A stretch of DNA of 47,660 nucleotides from JAUWKC01 sp035529895 (GCA_035529895.1 DATKVV010000035.1:1-47660), one strand, 5' to 3'; shown: positions 16,900 through 26,866, numbered from the stretch's first letter. The notes: generated by a model not told the origin, from the sequence alone. Translations and numbers: made by a program.

Positions 16900-18513
16900 G
16901 TTGATGGTTCTCTGCTCCCACATGCCATCCGCCCGAACGTGCAGAACGCCTGTGTCGCGGTAAAAGTTCAATGTCGCCACAGCATAATCAACCAGAGCCG
17001 CAGTCGCGGCATTTTGCGCATCGAGCAAATCCTGCTGGGCATTCAGAACCCGCCGGCTGCTGGCCCGTCCGTATTGCATAAGTAAGGAAGTGTTCGCCAA
17101 TCGCTTCCGGGCAAGTTCGAGGCTATCGAGCTGCACCCTGTATCGTTCGGATGCCTCGGCCAGGTCACGGTAGGCCTGGCGCACCTCAAGCGTCACGGTA
17201 TCTGCAGCCTGTTCGTATTGCCGCTGGTTCTGGTTTAACGTAATCAGTGCCTTGCGGTATACGTTCTGCTCGGCCACTCTGTCAAGGGGCAGGTTAAGTT
17301 CAAGACCGGCTTCATACTCTTGCCGCAGCGACCTCAGAGTCTGGCGGTCTCCTTTTCTTGCGCCGATGGCGTTGACATTACCCACAAGGTTCAGCTCCGA
17401 ACGCAAACTGTCGGCGGCGACACGAACTTTGCGCTGGGCATCGAGAACGGTATCGGCACTGTTGGCCAGGTCCAGACGGCGATAAAGGGCCGTTTCTATG
17501 GCTTCCTGCTCGGAAAGGTCGGGACAGGCATTCATTGCCGCCCGCAGGGTATCGAGCACCGTTTCGTCGAGTTGAAACTCCTCTGTGGGGGGCAGGCTCA
17601 ACACTATCTTGAATTCGTCCAGCGCCTTGCTGTAAATCTGTTCTGCCTGAATGTATGCGTCCTGAGCGCGGAGCTTTTCCTGATTAGTCCTGTCCAGCTC
17701 AAGCCTGGGCAGACGGCCAGCGTCGGCCAGTTTCGCCACATGCTCATGCAGACGGCACAACGCATCGTAGTTGGTCCGGGCATTTTTTGCCGCATCGGCT
17801 AACTGCAGGAGAGTATAGTACTGAGTTATAATCGAGACCACGAAGGTCCTGCGAAAATGATTGAACAAACGCACCTGATAGAGCGTGTCTCTTTCGGCCT
17901 GCGTAAGGTTCTCGAGCACAACTTCGCGTTCGCTTGCTCTGAGCAGAGGCTGCATTACGGTGACGCTCAAAACCGAGGCCAGTCCGCTGCGCAGATTACC
18001 GGTAAGAACATCGACCCATGCCGCCGTCAGCCGGGTGCTGATTTGAGCGCCCTGGGCCAATAAGCGATTGAAGCCGAAGTTGGCTTCGAATCCAATCAGC
18101 TCATCATTGCGGTCGGCGGCGTATCCGCCGCTTGGCCCGCCAAAGAACTGGGTTTCGAAATCGTGTCTGACCAGCCTCGTGTCCAGAGCCGTTATATAGA
18201 GGGCCTCCTTTTGCGCCTGGTATTCTCTATTGTGGGCCGTCGCCAGCGCCACAGCGTGGGGCAGTGTCAGCAGGCCCGAGATGGGTACGGTTTTCTCGAC
18301 TTTGAGGTCGTTCGGCGACGGAGCAGTGTCACTAATCCTGTAGTTAACCTTTTCTCCAAAATCAGCCCGCCATTTCCGGTCGATGATATTATAAACCTGC
18401 TCGTCGGCTTCATGCTTGTAGTCATGCTGTCTGCAGCCCGCGAGGCCCAATATCCCCGCAAGGGTACATAAAGCAACATATTTCGAACTTCCTGTCAGTG
18501 CACGACAAACCAT
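16888..18513 (-). CDS. TolC-family outer-membrane efflux lipoprotein
   Basis: 541 residues from the ATG chosen at 18513. A lipoprotein signal with lipobox LAGC near residue 27 is followed by the TolC/OEP coiled-coil architecture: two repeats with long helices (ALATAHNREYQAQKEAL, ... TLEVRQAYRDLAEASERYRVQ...). It forms the outer-membrane duct of a tripartite exporter. A TTG start at 18534 would put extra residues before the signal, so I prefer the ATG, although neither has a clear ribosome-binding site. It is the last gene after VTC, DUF4956 and HlyD genes. No inner-membrane ATPase or RND pump is present, so DUF4956 or an unlinked gene must energise export. Confidence 0.88.
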   Translation of the reverse strand: MVCRALTGSSKYVALCTLAGILGLAGCRQHDYKHEADEQVYNIIDRKWRADFGEKVNYRISDTAPSPNDLKVEKTVPISGLLTLPHAVALATAHNREYQAQKEALYITALDTRLVRHDFETQFFGGPSGGYAADRNDELIGFEANFGFNRLLAQGAQISTRLTAAWVDVLTGNLRSGLASVLSVTVMQPLLRASEREVVLENLTQAERDTLYQVRLFNHFRRTFVVSIITQYYTLLQLADAAKNARTNYDALCRLHEHVAKLADAGRLPRLELDRTNQEKLRAQDAYIQAEQIYSKALDEFKIVLSLPPTEEFQLDETVLDTLRAAMNACPDLSEQEAIETALYRRLDLANSADTVLDAQRKVRVAADSLRSELNLVGNVNAIGARKGDRQTLRSLRQEYEAGLELNLPLDRVAEQNVYRKALITLNQNQRQYEQAADTVTLEVRQAYRDLAEASERYRVQLDSLELARKRLANTSLLMQYGRASSRRVLNAQQDLLDAQNAATAALVDYAVATLNFYRDTGVLHVRADGMWEQRTINPNF

Positions 18514-18597
18514 AAAAGTCAAAAACAAAACCAAAGATATAGAATCGAGCCGCCGATCGGGCAGAGCTTTTGGAAAAATGGCCTCGGCTTTTGCCCG

Positions 18598-19740
18598 CTA
18601 CAATCCTCTTATCGCCACAACCTCGTCGCACACCAGCTCCAGGCCGGGCGGGACTTTTATCAGCATCGGCCTGCCCCACTGGGGTATATTCGGGTTTCGC
18701 CAAAGCCGCTCGGGCATCAATTCCATTCTGGGACCCAGATAAACAACCTGCGAGGTCGCAATTTTTGTCGGCTCACCGGCCCTGGCAAGCTCCACCGGCA
18801 TCCTTTCGCGGATATGCTTCAATTGGTCCTGCCCGGCGTAAGCGATTATCTCAGCGGGTCTGGCTGCCACGATGGTAAGTATCGGGTCGCCAGCCATAAC
18901 CGCCTCTTCCGGCCCGCGAGCAATAAAGCTCACCACTCCGTCGAGCGGCGACTTCAAGACCAAAGGCTGCGTTCTCGCCAGAAGCTCATCAATCCGTTTT
19001 TCCTGAACGGTTATGGCCTTTTGAATGATCTCGAGCTCAATATCGACCGCCGGATGCTGAGGTTCAATCCCGGCGAACTCCTCAAGGCGCGTGTTTGCCT
19101 CAATATAATCCCGCACCGCCTGCTGCAGTACGTCCTCGTTCTCTTCGATTCTCTTTGCGGTTGTGGCATACCGCGCCTCTGCCTTTTGCAGCTCATACGG
19201 TGCGACGGCGTCCTGCTCTACGAGACTCCTGACAATTTTCACTTCCACGGCCTGTTCTTCGAGGAGCATCTGGTCGGTTTTGAGTTGCGTTTTCAACTGC
19301 AGCACGCCAAGCCTGGCGTTTTCCATATCCGCGCTGAACCTGCGCAGCGACACGACTTTATCGGTCTGCAGATTTGCAGCCTCGGCCAGGAGGCGCTGCC
19401 GGGTAGCGGCCAGTTGTGCAGTCAGATGCTGCACTTCGGCTTGCGCAGTGCTAAGCTGGGCCTGAACGGTTTGATTGTCGAGTATGGTGTTTATAGTTAC
19501 CAGTTCCCGTCCCCGAGTTATTCTTTCGAACAGTTGCACGTGGATAGTTTTGAGGCGTCCATCACAATTTGCTGCAACCTGATGTGCCTGTCCCTGTGCC
19601 AGACCCAGAATTTCGAAGCGTGCCGCACGGTGACGGAACAGCACCGCCACCGCCGCCACCGCCGCCAGCCACACGAGGAAAGAAAGAACATGCACGCGAA
19701 GCCGACCGGCGCGACAAGTTGTGACCGCTGCTGCTTTCAT
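18598..19740 (-). CDS. HlyD-family periplasmic adaptor protein
   Basis: 380 residues. One N-terminal transmembrane segment (about 18-36) is followed by a short biotinyl-lipoyl half motif (ANCDGRLKTIHVQLFERITRG). A long alpha-helical hairpin comes next (about 90-270, with many Leu, Glu and Gln). The second lipoyl half (LVLKSPLDGVVSFIARGPEEAVMAGDPI) and a beta-barrel region end the protein. It bridges an inner-membrane component to the TolC lipoprotein encoded just downstream. It starts 9 nt after the DUF4956 stop; the GGAGG in the end of that gene may act as ribosome-binding site. Confidence 0.88.
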   Translation of the reverse strand: MKAAAVTTCRAGRLRVHVLSFLVWLAAVAAVAVLFRHRAARFEILGLAQGQAHQVAANCDGRLKTIHVQLFERITRGRELVTINTILDNQTVQAQLSTAQAEVQHLTAQLAATRQRLLAEAANLQTDKVVSLRRFSADMENARLGVLQLKTQLKTDQMLLEEQAVEVKIVRSLVEQDAVAPYELQKAEARYATTAKRIEENEDVLQQAVRDYIEANTRLEEFAGIEPQHPAVDIELEIIQKAITVQEKRIDELLARTQPLVLKSPLDGVVSFIARGPEEAVMAGDPILTIVAARPAEIIAYAGQDQLKHIRERMPVELARAGEPTKIATSQVVYLGPRMELMPERLWRNPNIPQWGRPMLIKVPPGLELVCDEVVAIRGL

Positions 19741-19748
19741 CAGGCGAT

Positions 19749-20453
19749 TTAGACCTCCAGCAACTGCTCCTGCATCGTCAAACTAATATTTTCAATGCCG
19801 TCAACTTGCTGCAACTCCGACAGCATCTGTTCGTTCTTCCTGACGTTACGTATCACCAGTTGATAGGCATACTGAACAATCGGGCTGCCAAAGCCGCTTT
19901 CCTGTGCTGAAATCATGGTGTACCTGCCGCAGAACCGCTCAAGAATCCTGATAACCGGATGCTCAGGCCCGATAGGTCCCTTGAGATTAAAGCGCAGGAA
20001 CCCGTTGCGAGGCTGATATGTGCCGAATCCCGTAACATATAAATATATGGAAATCAGACTCAGGACAATCGTCCCCATTATGGCCGTGGCGTATCGCTGT
20101 GACCCGGCAGCCATCCCGATAACCAGAGCACAGAAAATGAAAGCTATGTCCCGGGTGTCCTTGATGATGTTTCGAAAACGTATGACAGCAAGGGCGCCCA
20201 TCAGGCCGACGGCTGTGATAATGTTGCTGCCTATCACCGTCATGACCATCGAGACAACGACGGTAATCAATATTAGCGATTGAACGAAGGACCGCGAGTA
20301 AGACAAGCCGCTGTGGGTCAAGTAATATACCCATGCCATGACCTGGCCGAGAACGAATGCGAGCACGAGTGACAGCAGTATGCTCTCAAGCGTAAAGATG
20401 TTTCCGGCGGCCCTCGTGCCGTCCAGGGTTTCCCATATTCTTTCCATGTTCAC
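19749..20453 (-). CDS. DUF4956 membrane protein
   Basis: 234 residues with four hydrophobic segments between about 25 and 145. The signature is RNIIKDTRDIAFIFCALVIGMAAGS, typical of DUF4956, a family that repeatedly neighbours VTC and CotH genes. The C-terminal 80 residues form a soluble ferredoxin-like tail. A GTG start overlaps the VTC stop by 4 nt (GTGA), an arrangement for translational coupling; an ATG at 20447 is the alternative. The tight linkage suggests it works in the membrane with the VTC polymerase, perhaps in passing or sensing polyphosphate (inference). Confidence 0.85.
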   Translation of the reverse strand: MNMERIWETLDGTRAAGNIFTLESILLSLVLAFVLGQVMAWVYYLTHSGLSYSRSFVQSLILITVVVSMVMTVIGSNIITAVGLMGALAVIRFRNIIKDTRDIAFIFCALVIGMAAGSQRYATAIMGTIVLSLISIYLYVTGFGTYQPRNGFLRFNLKGPIGPEHPVIRILERFCGRYTMISAQESGFGSPIVQYAYQLVIRNVRKNEQMLSELQQVDGIENISLTMQEQLLEV

Positions 20454-21331
20454 GGTATCGTCCCTCCCGGCATTCGGTTAAGCGAGCACGTCTGCTGGAC
20501 GGAGGAAACATATTTGGAGAATGACTGCTGGCGCAAACCGAAGCACCTGGCCATATCGTTCAGCCAGGCAGGATACCGGCCTGTAAACTTTATCTCCAGA
20601 ATCACTCTGTCGAGGTGATTCCGCCGCCAGCGGCTGCCGTTAAGCGAAAGGTCGGTGGTTGTTCCGGCAGCATAAGCAAGCTCGCGGTCAAAAGTCACAC
20701 GCACTCGGTTCTCAGTATCCGCCTCATACGCCCTGCGCAGATAGCGGATGCGGACGACCGGGCGGGCGTTGATGCTTTTCATGTAGAACTGGAATTGTCT
20801 GAGCACCAGGTCGTCCTGATGATATGCTGCCGAAGGCAGTGAAAGCCCTGAAACAACTCTGGGCACGTCCGGATGTATTACACGGGCGCGGCTTTTTATG
20901 ATGACAGCGTTCAATCGCCGCTTAATCTCAAAAAAGCGAGGGTAATCCGGGTCATCCGTGTAGCTGCGAATACGCAGCTTAAAACGGTTCGTGCGTCCTT
21001 CGAGCGTTTGCCGGCACAGGTGCAACTGCGGCGAGTCGAGATACAGACTCAAAATCGGATACGAACCGAGCGGCTGCGTTTTGCAGTAATGGTCCAGGTG
21101 GAGGTACGGCCCTACGAAGTGTTCGATTGCGGCGGCCTGGGATTCAGTTATCAGATATTTCAGCTCATAGCGGCAAGCTGGAAGCGAGTCTGTAAAATCA
21201 GGCCGGTCCTTTACTGTGGTCACGGTGTCCTGGTGGTGGATTCTATCCTTTGCCTTCAGACCCGGCTGATGCAGCCACTTGTACAGGTTCCTTCGCTTCC
21301 TGCTGATGCTTTCTGATAAAGACGCCAACAT
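20450..21331 (-). CDS. VTC-domain polyphosphate polymerase
   Basis: About 293 residues. From about residue 50 it has the VTC/TTM fold: RYELKYLI (the ExK-like tunnel entry motif), SLYLDSP, FKLRIRSY, FFEIKRR, and later RVTFDREL and ILEIKF. The basic tunnel residues and acidic metal ligands of ATP-using polyphosphate polymerases are visible. It makes polyphosphate from ATP, possibly at the membrane together with DUF4956. I prefer the ATG at 21331, 9 nt behind GGTAGG, to the TTG at 21337. A sigma-70 promoter lies at 21503-21531. Confidence 0.85.
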   Translation of the reverse strand: MLASLSESISRKRRNLYKWLHQPGLKAKDRIHHQDTVTTVKDRPDFTDSLPACRYELKYLITESQAAAIEHFVGPYLHLDHYCKTQPLGSYPILSLYLDSPQLHLCRQTLEGRTNRFKLRIRSYTDDPDYPRFFEIKRRLNAVIIKSRARVIHPDVPRVVSGLSLPSAAYHQDDLVLRQFQFYMKSINARPVVRIRYLRRAYEADTENRVRVTFDRELAYAAGTTTDLSLNGSRWRRNHLDRVILEIKFTGRYPAWLNDMARCFGLRQQSFSKYVSSVQQTCSLNRMPGGTIP

Positions 21332-21502
21332 CGGCAAAAACCTACCAGTTATCCCAGGAGAGCCGAGAGAATCGCTCCAATCCCCAGACCGTTAGTACCT
21401 GCAGGCAACTTTAACGTGGGTGTGCACGGTAACCGGTCAACTATCTGCGTCACAGATGCCGCACAAAAAAATCAATCACCCAAGCTCCTTAATACAAGCC
21501 TT

Positions 21503-21531
21503 ATTTTAACATTTGCAAGCACCCAAGTCAA
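21503..21531 (-). promoter_or_regulatory. Sigma-70-type promoter of the VTC-DUF4956-HlyD-TolC operon
   Basis: On the minus strand TTGACT (21531-21526), a 17-bp spacer and TAAAAT (21508-21503). It lies in the 273-bp gap behind the CotH gene and leaves a leader of about 165 nt. It shows that the four-gene operon can be expressed apart from cotH. Confidence 0.65.
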
Positions 21532-21610
21532 TGCCTTACTGAGGCTTAATCGCTATAACTGCTGCTGGTCCCATGCTTTAGACCCATAATATATGCGGGG
21601 GCAGGCTGCT

Positions 21611-24600
21611 TTAGGGGTTTGCGGCCCCCGGCGAAGGCAGCTTCACAGCCCAATTGATTACGTCGTTGCCGTAGTCCGCCGGCAGGATCCGGCCCAGCGA
21701 CTTACCGCCGCCATCCGCCTCAACCGGCCAGAGGTCAACACCTTCAGGACAGTCTTCGGGATGTGAACCATCGCTATAGTTGACCCTGTCGATGCGAATA
21801 TAGTACTGAGTTGCGAACTCATCCACATCTCCGGGCATAGACAGCTCCAACTTCTCGCTGCCATTGCTCAACTGGCCGTCATAAGGCCCGAAGACCTGAA
21901 CGCCGGCGGGCATGCCGCCGTACCGCCACGCGAATGCCTCCGGGTCCTTGACCACCAGCAAATACCCATGAGCAGGGAGGTTAGCATCGGCGGGAAAAGT
22001 AAACTCAATTCCATCGGTGAATTTCCAGGGATTGTCCTGCTCGTCAAACAGATTCACGTCAGAACCTGTGATGTTATAAAGTTCAATATATTCGAAACTG
22101 TCGTTTCCGTACAGACTGCCGGCCGGCCAATCCGGATTGTACATAATCTCATTGATAACGAGTGGGCCCACTTTAGGATAGGCATTGCCGGCACCGGGTG
22201 TATTATGATCCATCGCGACGAAGTTGTAGTTGCCTGTGCTCGACTTATAATACCGACCGAACGAGACGTCGGATTCAGAAGCGCCAAAATCCTCCACCTG
22301 GCGGTAACCCGTCAAGAAGCCGTTGCCATCCAGGCCTGAAGACAGGCACACCTTTTCGCCGTTCTCGCTGAGGGCAAAAGGTATATGACAGCCGGGGTCG
22401 TTCATGTCGCCGAAATTGACATCTTCATAGAAAACCAGATACTGGCCTGCGGTGATTAGCGTGCCGGGTGCAATCTCGTACTTGATCACGTTCGAATCGC
22501 TGTCGCTGAGGAACCAGCCGCCAATGTTGATATCTTTGGCGGTAGTGTTGTATAATTCAATCCAGTCCGGGGCATTGCCGTGGGAATGCGACATTACTTC
22601 GTTGATGACCACTGTGCTCGGGTTCGGAACGATGCCGGAGTCGTCCCAGCCGGGCGAGCCGCCGACGTAGGCGCTCGGACGCCAGGAGTCTTTGACACAC
22701 CAGTTGTTCACATCGGCTGCATTAGGGTCTATTATCGTAAGCGAAAAACCGTCGCCATCCGTAATCGCGCGCCAGCCGTCGCTGTAATTAAAATCAAGAA
22801 TCGTCTGGCCGACGGCATCCTGGAGTTTGATTCTTTCTCCGCCGTTGTTCAGACTGCCGGTATATTCACCGGCAACAACGCCATAGAAGCCCGGATACTT
22901 TGAAAAAAACGCGTTCTCATTTTTGACGACCAGGATATGCTCCTTGGGAGAAAGGGACAGAGGCGGAAAAGTAAAATCGATTCCTTCCGAAAAGCGGACC
23001 AGATTGAGATTCACGGGCAGCCCGCCGACATTTCTTAGTTCGATGAATTCTGTGTTTGGGTCGTTTGGCTCATTGGTGTCCTGCGGATGATACATAATTT
23101 CGGTGATACGCAGGTTATCGGCGACAGGACCAACGGCAAAGATTACTTCGTTCAAGGCGCTCCAGTTCGGGTCGTCGAAGACGCGGGCCTTGACGTGTCT
23201 GCTCAGGTTCAACGTTATTGTTTCTGCGTATGGGGTCCCCACGTGATTTCCGGTAACGGCCTGTCGCGGGTCCGAGCCGTCGAGGGTGTAGTAGATAACG
23301 CCGGAACTGTTCGGGTTGGTTATAGTAAGACCAAAGCCGCTCGCAACGTGCCCGCCATGCTGGTTGAAGACCGGCGGGTCGATGGTTGGGTACAGCTTGA
23401 CTCCCGGATAACTGGCGTGACTCCAGTTTCGCAGTGCGTCGATGAAAATTGCAACGTGGCCCGTCATATTAACGGCTGTTGGTGTGTCGGCGCCGCCCCA
23501 CCTGGCCTTCTCACAAAGCACGGCCTCGCCGATGAAATCAGTAAGGGCATTCCAGCGGGCCTGGGCATTTTGGTCCATAAGGGCGCCGCCGTTGAAGCAG
23601 TGTTTGTAAACCCGGTCTGCGAACAACATTCTGAAATCCCTGTTGTCAAACAGGGCCTGCCATATGTCGCTAATCACATACTTATACTTGGCGCTCCAGA
23701 AATAGTAAGGCACCCACGGGTCCTCGCTTCCCGGCGGTCCACCGGCATTAAGAAATACGTACTCGGCATCCCACATGAACATCATAAGACCTTCGGGCGG
23801 AATTGAACCTTCAAGCGGGACATTTCGCATCCCTGCATACCAGTTGTTGTCCATATTGTCACCGAAGCCGGACAGCCAGAACAGAATCGTATAATCGGCA
23901 AACTCCGCTGCGTCACAAAGAGTGATAAACTCCGCATATTTGTTGGGGTCGCTCAGGCCCCGTTCATATGCAAGCTCCATCATCCTGGCAAAGCGTGTGT
24001 GGTCCCCGCTGAGATGGCAGGGTGATGTCGGCCTTGGGCAAAGACTTCCGCCGCACTCATAGCAGCGTTCGACGCCGTGATTGGTGGCGAAATAGTCCTC
24101 GAAGTCGCCGCCGAGATACGAGGACGTGAACCAGGCATCCGGTCGCTCCTTGGGATTGTAAACCCCCCTGTACTCGCCGTTGACATAAAGATGGACGTGG
24201 GTGCTGTGTACGCCTATTCCGCACATTTCAACCTGGCTCTCTGCGGTCCACGGGTCTCCTACGTAGGTAACAGGCATATTGCCGGGCGAGCGCAGCACGA
24301 TGCGGTCAAATGTGTCGACGGCGGAATCGGCGCCGACAGGGTCCGATTCAAAGAATGGATATTCGAGGCTTGGAGGCCCAAATTCACTTTTGAATTCGAG
24401 GCGGAAGGCCTGTTTGGTCTTGAGCTTGCTGTGACGCGAGATGCCGCAGTTGGTTTGAAAGCCCTCTGCATCGTTGGTGTCGGCGTATATCAGCTCCACT
24501 GCGGCCGCAAACTCCGGATTGAGCACTCCTTCGGTAATGAGCGCTCCGTAGTCCTCCTGGTTCATCACGAGTGACAGTGTGGGTATCGACCGCAGGGCGT

Positions 24601-26860
24601 CTTTAAGGACGCCGGCGCCGTAGGTTGTCACGACCGTTTGGTTAATACCCGGCTGCAAAAGCACATCATCCAGAAAGATGTATGTCTGGGCGTCCACATT
24701 CGTCGGCAAATAGCCGGGCTTGAAGGCCGCCGCTCGCAGCACCGTCGTCCGGTTGATGTCGATAGGAGCAGTATAGAGATAAGTGTCGCCTCCGACGAAT
24801 TCGTTCGGTTCGCTGCCGTTAAGCGTATAATGTATCTCCGCGTCCGCTGTATTGCAGGTAATGGATAGCAGGAAAGGCGACTCATAAAACCCGCGATTGT
24901 GGCTGAACTTGGTGTCGGCGACCTCGCCGAGGTACGCGCCTTCGTTTTTCCATCCCGGCGTGGGAGTGCCGAAGAACCGCCAGTGAGTGCCGACGTCGGG
25001 GTAACGGCCGTACGAAATATCGGTAACCTGGGCGCCGAACCGGATACTGTCAATCATAGTACTGCCGTCGGCGGCAAACAGACCTATCTCCTCGCCCGAC
25101 GCTCCAAGTTTGAAGCTGGTATGGGTAGGCCCCTGTCCGTTGTCGTCGTCGGCCCAGAATATCAGGTACTGGCCCGCTCCGATGCCGACACCGGCGGGAA
25201 TTTGCCACTTGGTTGGGTTACCCAGGTTGTCGGTCAGGTACATACCGCCCAAATCCAAAGAGAGTGGTCCGCCGTTATATAGCTCAATCCAATCGGGAAA
25301 TTCTCCGGGCTCGCACGGGTCCTCGAGTGTATTGGCATTGGAGGCCATAAACTCATTGATTACAAGGGGCCAGAGTCTTTCAAGCCAATCTGCCGCCAAT
25401 AGAGCGAAATCGCGCATATTCACCCCGTCCAGACCGTCCAGGTCGGCGCAGTCAAAACCGGAGCAGCTATTTGGGCCGGCGAGCCATTGCCCGGAAAAGA
25501 CCTCCAGGTCATTGAAATCAAGTTTGCAGTCCCCGTCCAGGTCGCCGGCAGGGCACAACCGGACCACAGCGGGCAGAATTGTAAAAGTGTGGCGGGTATT
25601 GACTCCGAGTCCGGCGTTGCCCGGATTAGATAGGGTGATTTCAATCGTCTCATCCGGGTCTTCATGAAAATCGTCCTCGAGGATAGAAATGCTGATATGC
25701 CCGGTCAGTTCGCATGGGTCAAACACGAGGGTTCCGTAAGACAGTATGTAATCCTCACCGGCCGTGGCGGTTCCTCCGGTAACATTATAATCCACGGTCA
25801 CCGTATAGGGCCAGGCTTTGGACAAACTGACAGGGACATAAACGGGTGAGATACTTTCCGAACCTTTGCTCTCGGTCGCATCAAAGCCAACCTTTGGATT
25901 AGTATCCAGTATGGTGAAGACATGCTGAGAATTCGCGCCCAATCTTGCATTGACGGGACCGGACAATGCAACTTTGATTGTCTCGTCTGCTTCGGCCAGT
26001 CCGTCATCGACAAGATAGATGCTAATGTACTCAGGGGTTGTCTGGCCCGGCTGGAAAGTCAGTTTTCCGGCCGACAGTGTGTAATCGACCCCGCCGCCTG
26101 TCGCCGTACCGCCGGTTACCGCGTAGTCAACTGTCACCGTGTTGGCTTCGGGAGGATTGTCCAAATGGACGGCCAGATACACGACAGCGGCGCTCTCAGC
26201 ACCTGACGAGGCCGGCAGGTCAAACTGCACGGCCGCGCAGACAATGTCAAGCTCGAAACCGTTCAGGACCGCTTTCGACAGTAGGGGAATTTCAGTGAAC
26301 GGGGCATATGTGACAACCACATCGCCGCTGCCCTCGGCGGTGAATGTCACGGTACTTCGCCCGAGATTGCTGTCGTCTATGTTCTTGGTCTGGATTACAC
26401 TAATTTCACCCATGGAGGCTGAAACAGCTCCGCTGACCGTCACATCGATAGGATGCTGTTGAGCGTGGGTATCTTTCGTATCGTTATGGTAAGAAGTGAG
26501 CACATAGTCGCCGGCCGGCAGGTTGCCCAACATCAGAATGACCCTCCCGCCGATAGTCCCGTACTGATTGTCCGGATAGAGCATATCCCCTCCCAGAGCG
26601 CCGCCGCCGTACGTGCGATAGCCGCTATCGTCAAGCACGCCGGTGCGGAGGGAAACGGCTATACTCCGGCCATCAACCAGGTACACCTCGGTCTTGGGGT
26701 CAATCTCATTGCTACCGTTACCGCTGAACTCTTCCCAACCCGGCTTGACAGGCTGGCCGATATTGCCGATGTCAACCCTGAGCGGAAATGCTTGAGCATT
26801 GCTGACAAGACTTAGCCATGGAAGAATGCAAAAAAGAGAACGTAAACTTAAACTGCCCAT
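21611..26860 (-). CDS. Giant secreted CotH-kinase protein with Calx-beta, dockerin-like and lamin-tail domains
   Basis: About 1749 residues from the ATG at 26860 (a TTG two codons upstream is possible; residue numbers here count from that TTG). Signal peptide 1-26. A beta-sandwich covers about 30-210, and two Calx-beta repeats cover 212-325 and 330-435. A dockerin-like pair follows (GDLDGDCKLDFNDLEVF... and ADLDGLDGVNMRDF) at 440-495, then a lamin-tail domain (500-640) and a chitobiase-C-like domain (655-735). The CotH kinase domain (about 750-1110) has DNMDNNWYAG and MWDAEYVF as likely catalytic and metal sites. After it come a second chitobiase-C-like domain (1155-1245) and three lamin-tail domains to the end. 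There is no PEP-CTERM or autotransporter tail. CotH proteins are secreted protein kinases. Linkage to VTC, DUF4956 and a tripartite exporter is a recurrent context, and the T2SS genes nearby offer an export route. Confidence 0.9.
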   Translation of the reverse strand: MGSLSLRSLFCILPWLSLVSNAQAFPLRVDIGNIGQPVKPGWEEFSGNGSNEIDPKTEVYLVDGRSIAVSLRTGVLDDSGYRTYGGGALGGDMLYPDNQYGTIGGRVILMLGNLPAGDYVLTSYHNDTKDTHAQQHPIDVTVSGAVSASMGEISVIQTKNIDDSNLGRSTVTFTAEGSGDVVVTYAPFTEIPLLSKAVLNGFELDIVCAAVQFDLPASSGAESAAVVYLAVHLDNPPEANTVTVDYAVTGGTATGGGVDYTLSAGKLTFQPGQTTPEYISIYLVDDGLAEADETIKVALSGPVNARLGANSQHVFTILDTNPKVGFDATESKGSESISPVYVPVSLSKAWPYTVTVDYNVTGGTATAGEDYILSYGTLVFDPCELTGHISISILEDDFHEDPDETIEITLSNPGNAGLGVNTRHTFTILPAVVRLCPAGDLDGDCKLDFNDLEVFSGQWLAGPNSCSGFDCADLDGLDGVNMRDFALLAADWLERLWPLVINEFMASNANTLEDPCEPGEFPDWIELYNGGPLSLDLGGMYLTDNLGNPTKWQIPAGVGIGAGQYLIFWADDDNGQGPTHTSFKLGASGEEIGLFAADGSTMIDSIRFGAQVTDISYGRYPDVGTHWRFFGTPTPGWKNEGAYLGEVADTKFSHNRGFYESPFLLSITCNTADAEIHYTLNGSEPNEFVGGDTYLYTAPIDINRTTVLRAAAFKPGYLPTNVDAQTYIFLDDVLLQPGINQTVVTTYGAGVLKDALRSIPTLSLVMNQEDYGALITEGVLNPEFAAAVELIYADTNDAEGFQTNCGISRHSKLKTKQAFRLEFKSEFGPPSLEYPFFESDPVGADSAVDTFDRIVLRSPGNMPVTYVGDPWTAESQVEMCGIGVHSTHVHLYVNGEYRGVYNPKERPDAWFTSSYLGGDFEDYFATNHGVERCYECGGSLCPRPTSPCHLSGDHTRFARMMELAYERGLSDPNKYAEFITLCDAAEFADYTILFWLSGFGDNMDNNWYAGMRNVPLEGSIPPEGLMMFMWDAEYVFLNAGGPPGSEDPWVPYYFWSAKYKYVISDIWQALFDNRDFRMLFADRVYKHCFNGGALMDQNAQARWNALTDFIGEAVLCEKARWGGADTPTAVNMTGHVAIFIDALRNWSHASYPGVKLYPTIDPPVFNQHGGHVASGFGLTITNPNSSGVIYYTLDGSDPRQAVTGNHVGTPYAETITLNLSRHVKARVFDDPNWSALNEVIFAVGPVADNLRITEIMYHPQDTNEPNDPNTEFIELRNVGGLPVNLNLVRFSEGIDFTFPPLSLSPKEHILVVKNENAFFSKYPGFYGVVAGEYTGSLNNGGERIKLQDAVGQTILDFNYSDGWRAITDGDGFSLTIIDPNAADVNNWCVKDSWRPSAYVGGSPGWDDSGIVPNPSTVVINEVMSHSHGNAPDWIELYNTTAKDINIGGWFLSDSDSNVIKYEIAPGTLITAGQYLVFYEDVNFGDMNDPGCHIPFALSENGEKVCLSSGLDGNGFLTGYRQVEDFGASESDVSFGRYYKSSTGNYNFVAMDHNTPGAGNAYPKVGPLVINEIMYNPDWPAGSLYGNDSFEYIELYNITGSDVNLFDEQDNPWKFTDGIEFTFPADANLPAHGYLLVVKDPEAFAWRYGGMPAGVQVFGPYDGQLSNGSEKLELSMPGDVDEFATQYYIRIDRVNYSDGSHPEDCPEGVDLWPVEADGGGKSLGRILPADYGNDVINWAVKLPSPGAANP

Positions 26861-26866
26861 ATACAA

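Noticed and set aside
18814..19752. 312-codon plus-strand open frame
   Set aside because: Antisense to the HlyD gene; no domain or start signal.
21597..21638. GGGGGC...GCCCCC hairpin at the end of cotH as a terminator
   Set aside because: It lies largely within the coding sequence, has a long loop, and no T-tract follows on the minus strand.
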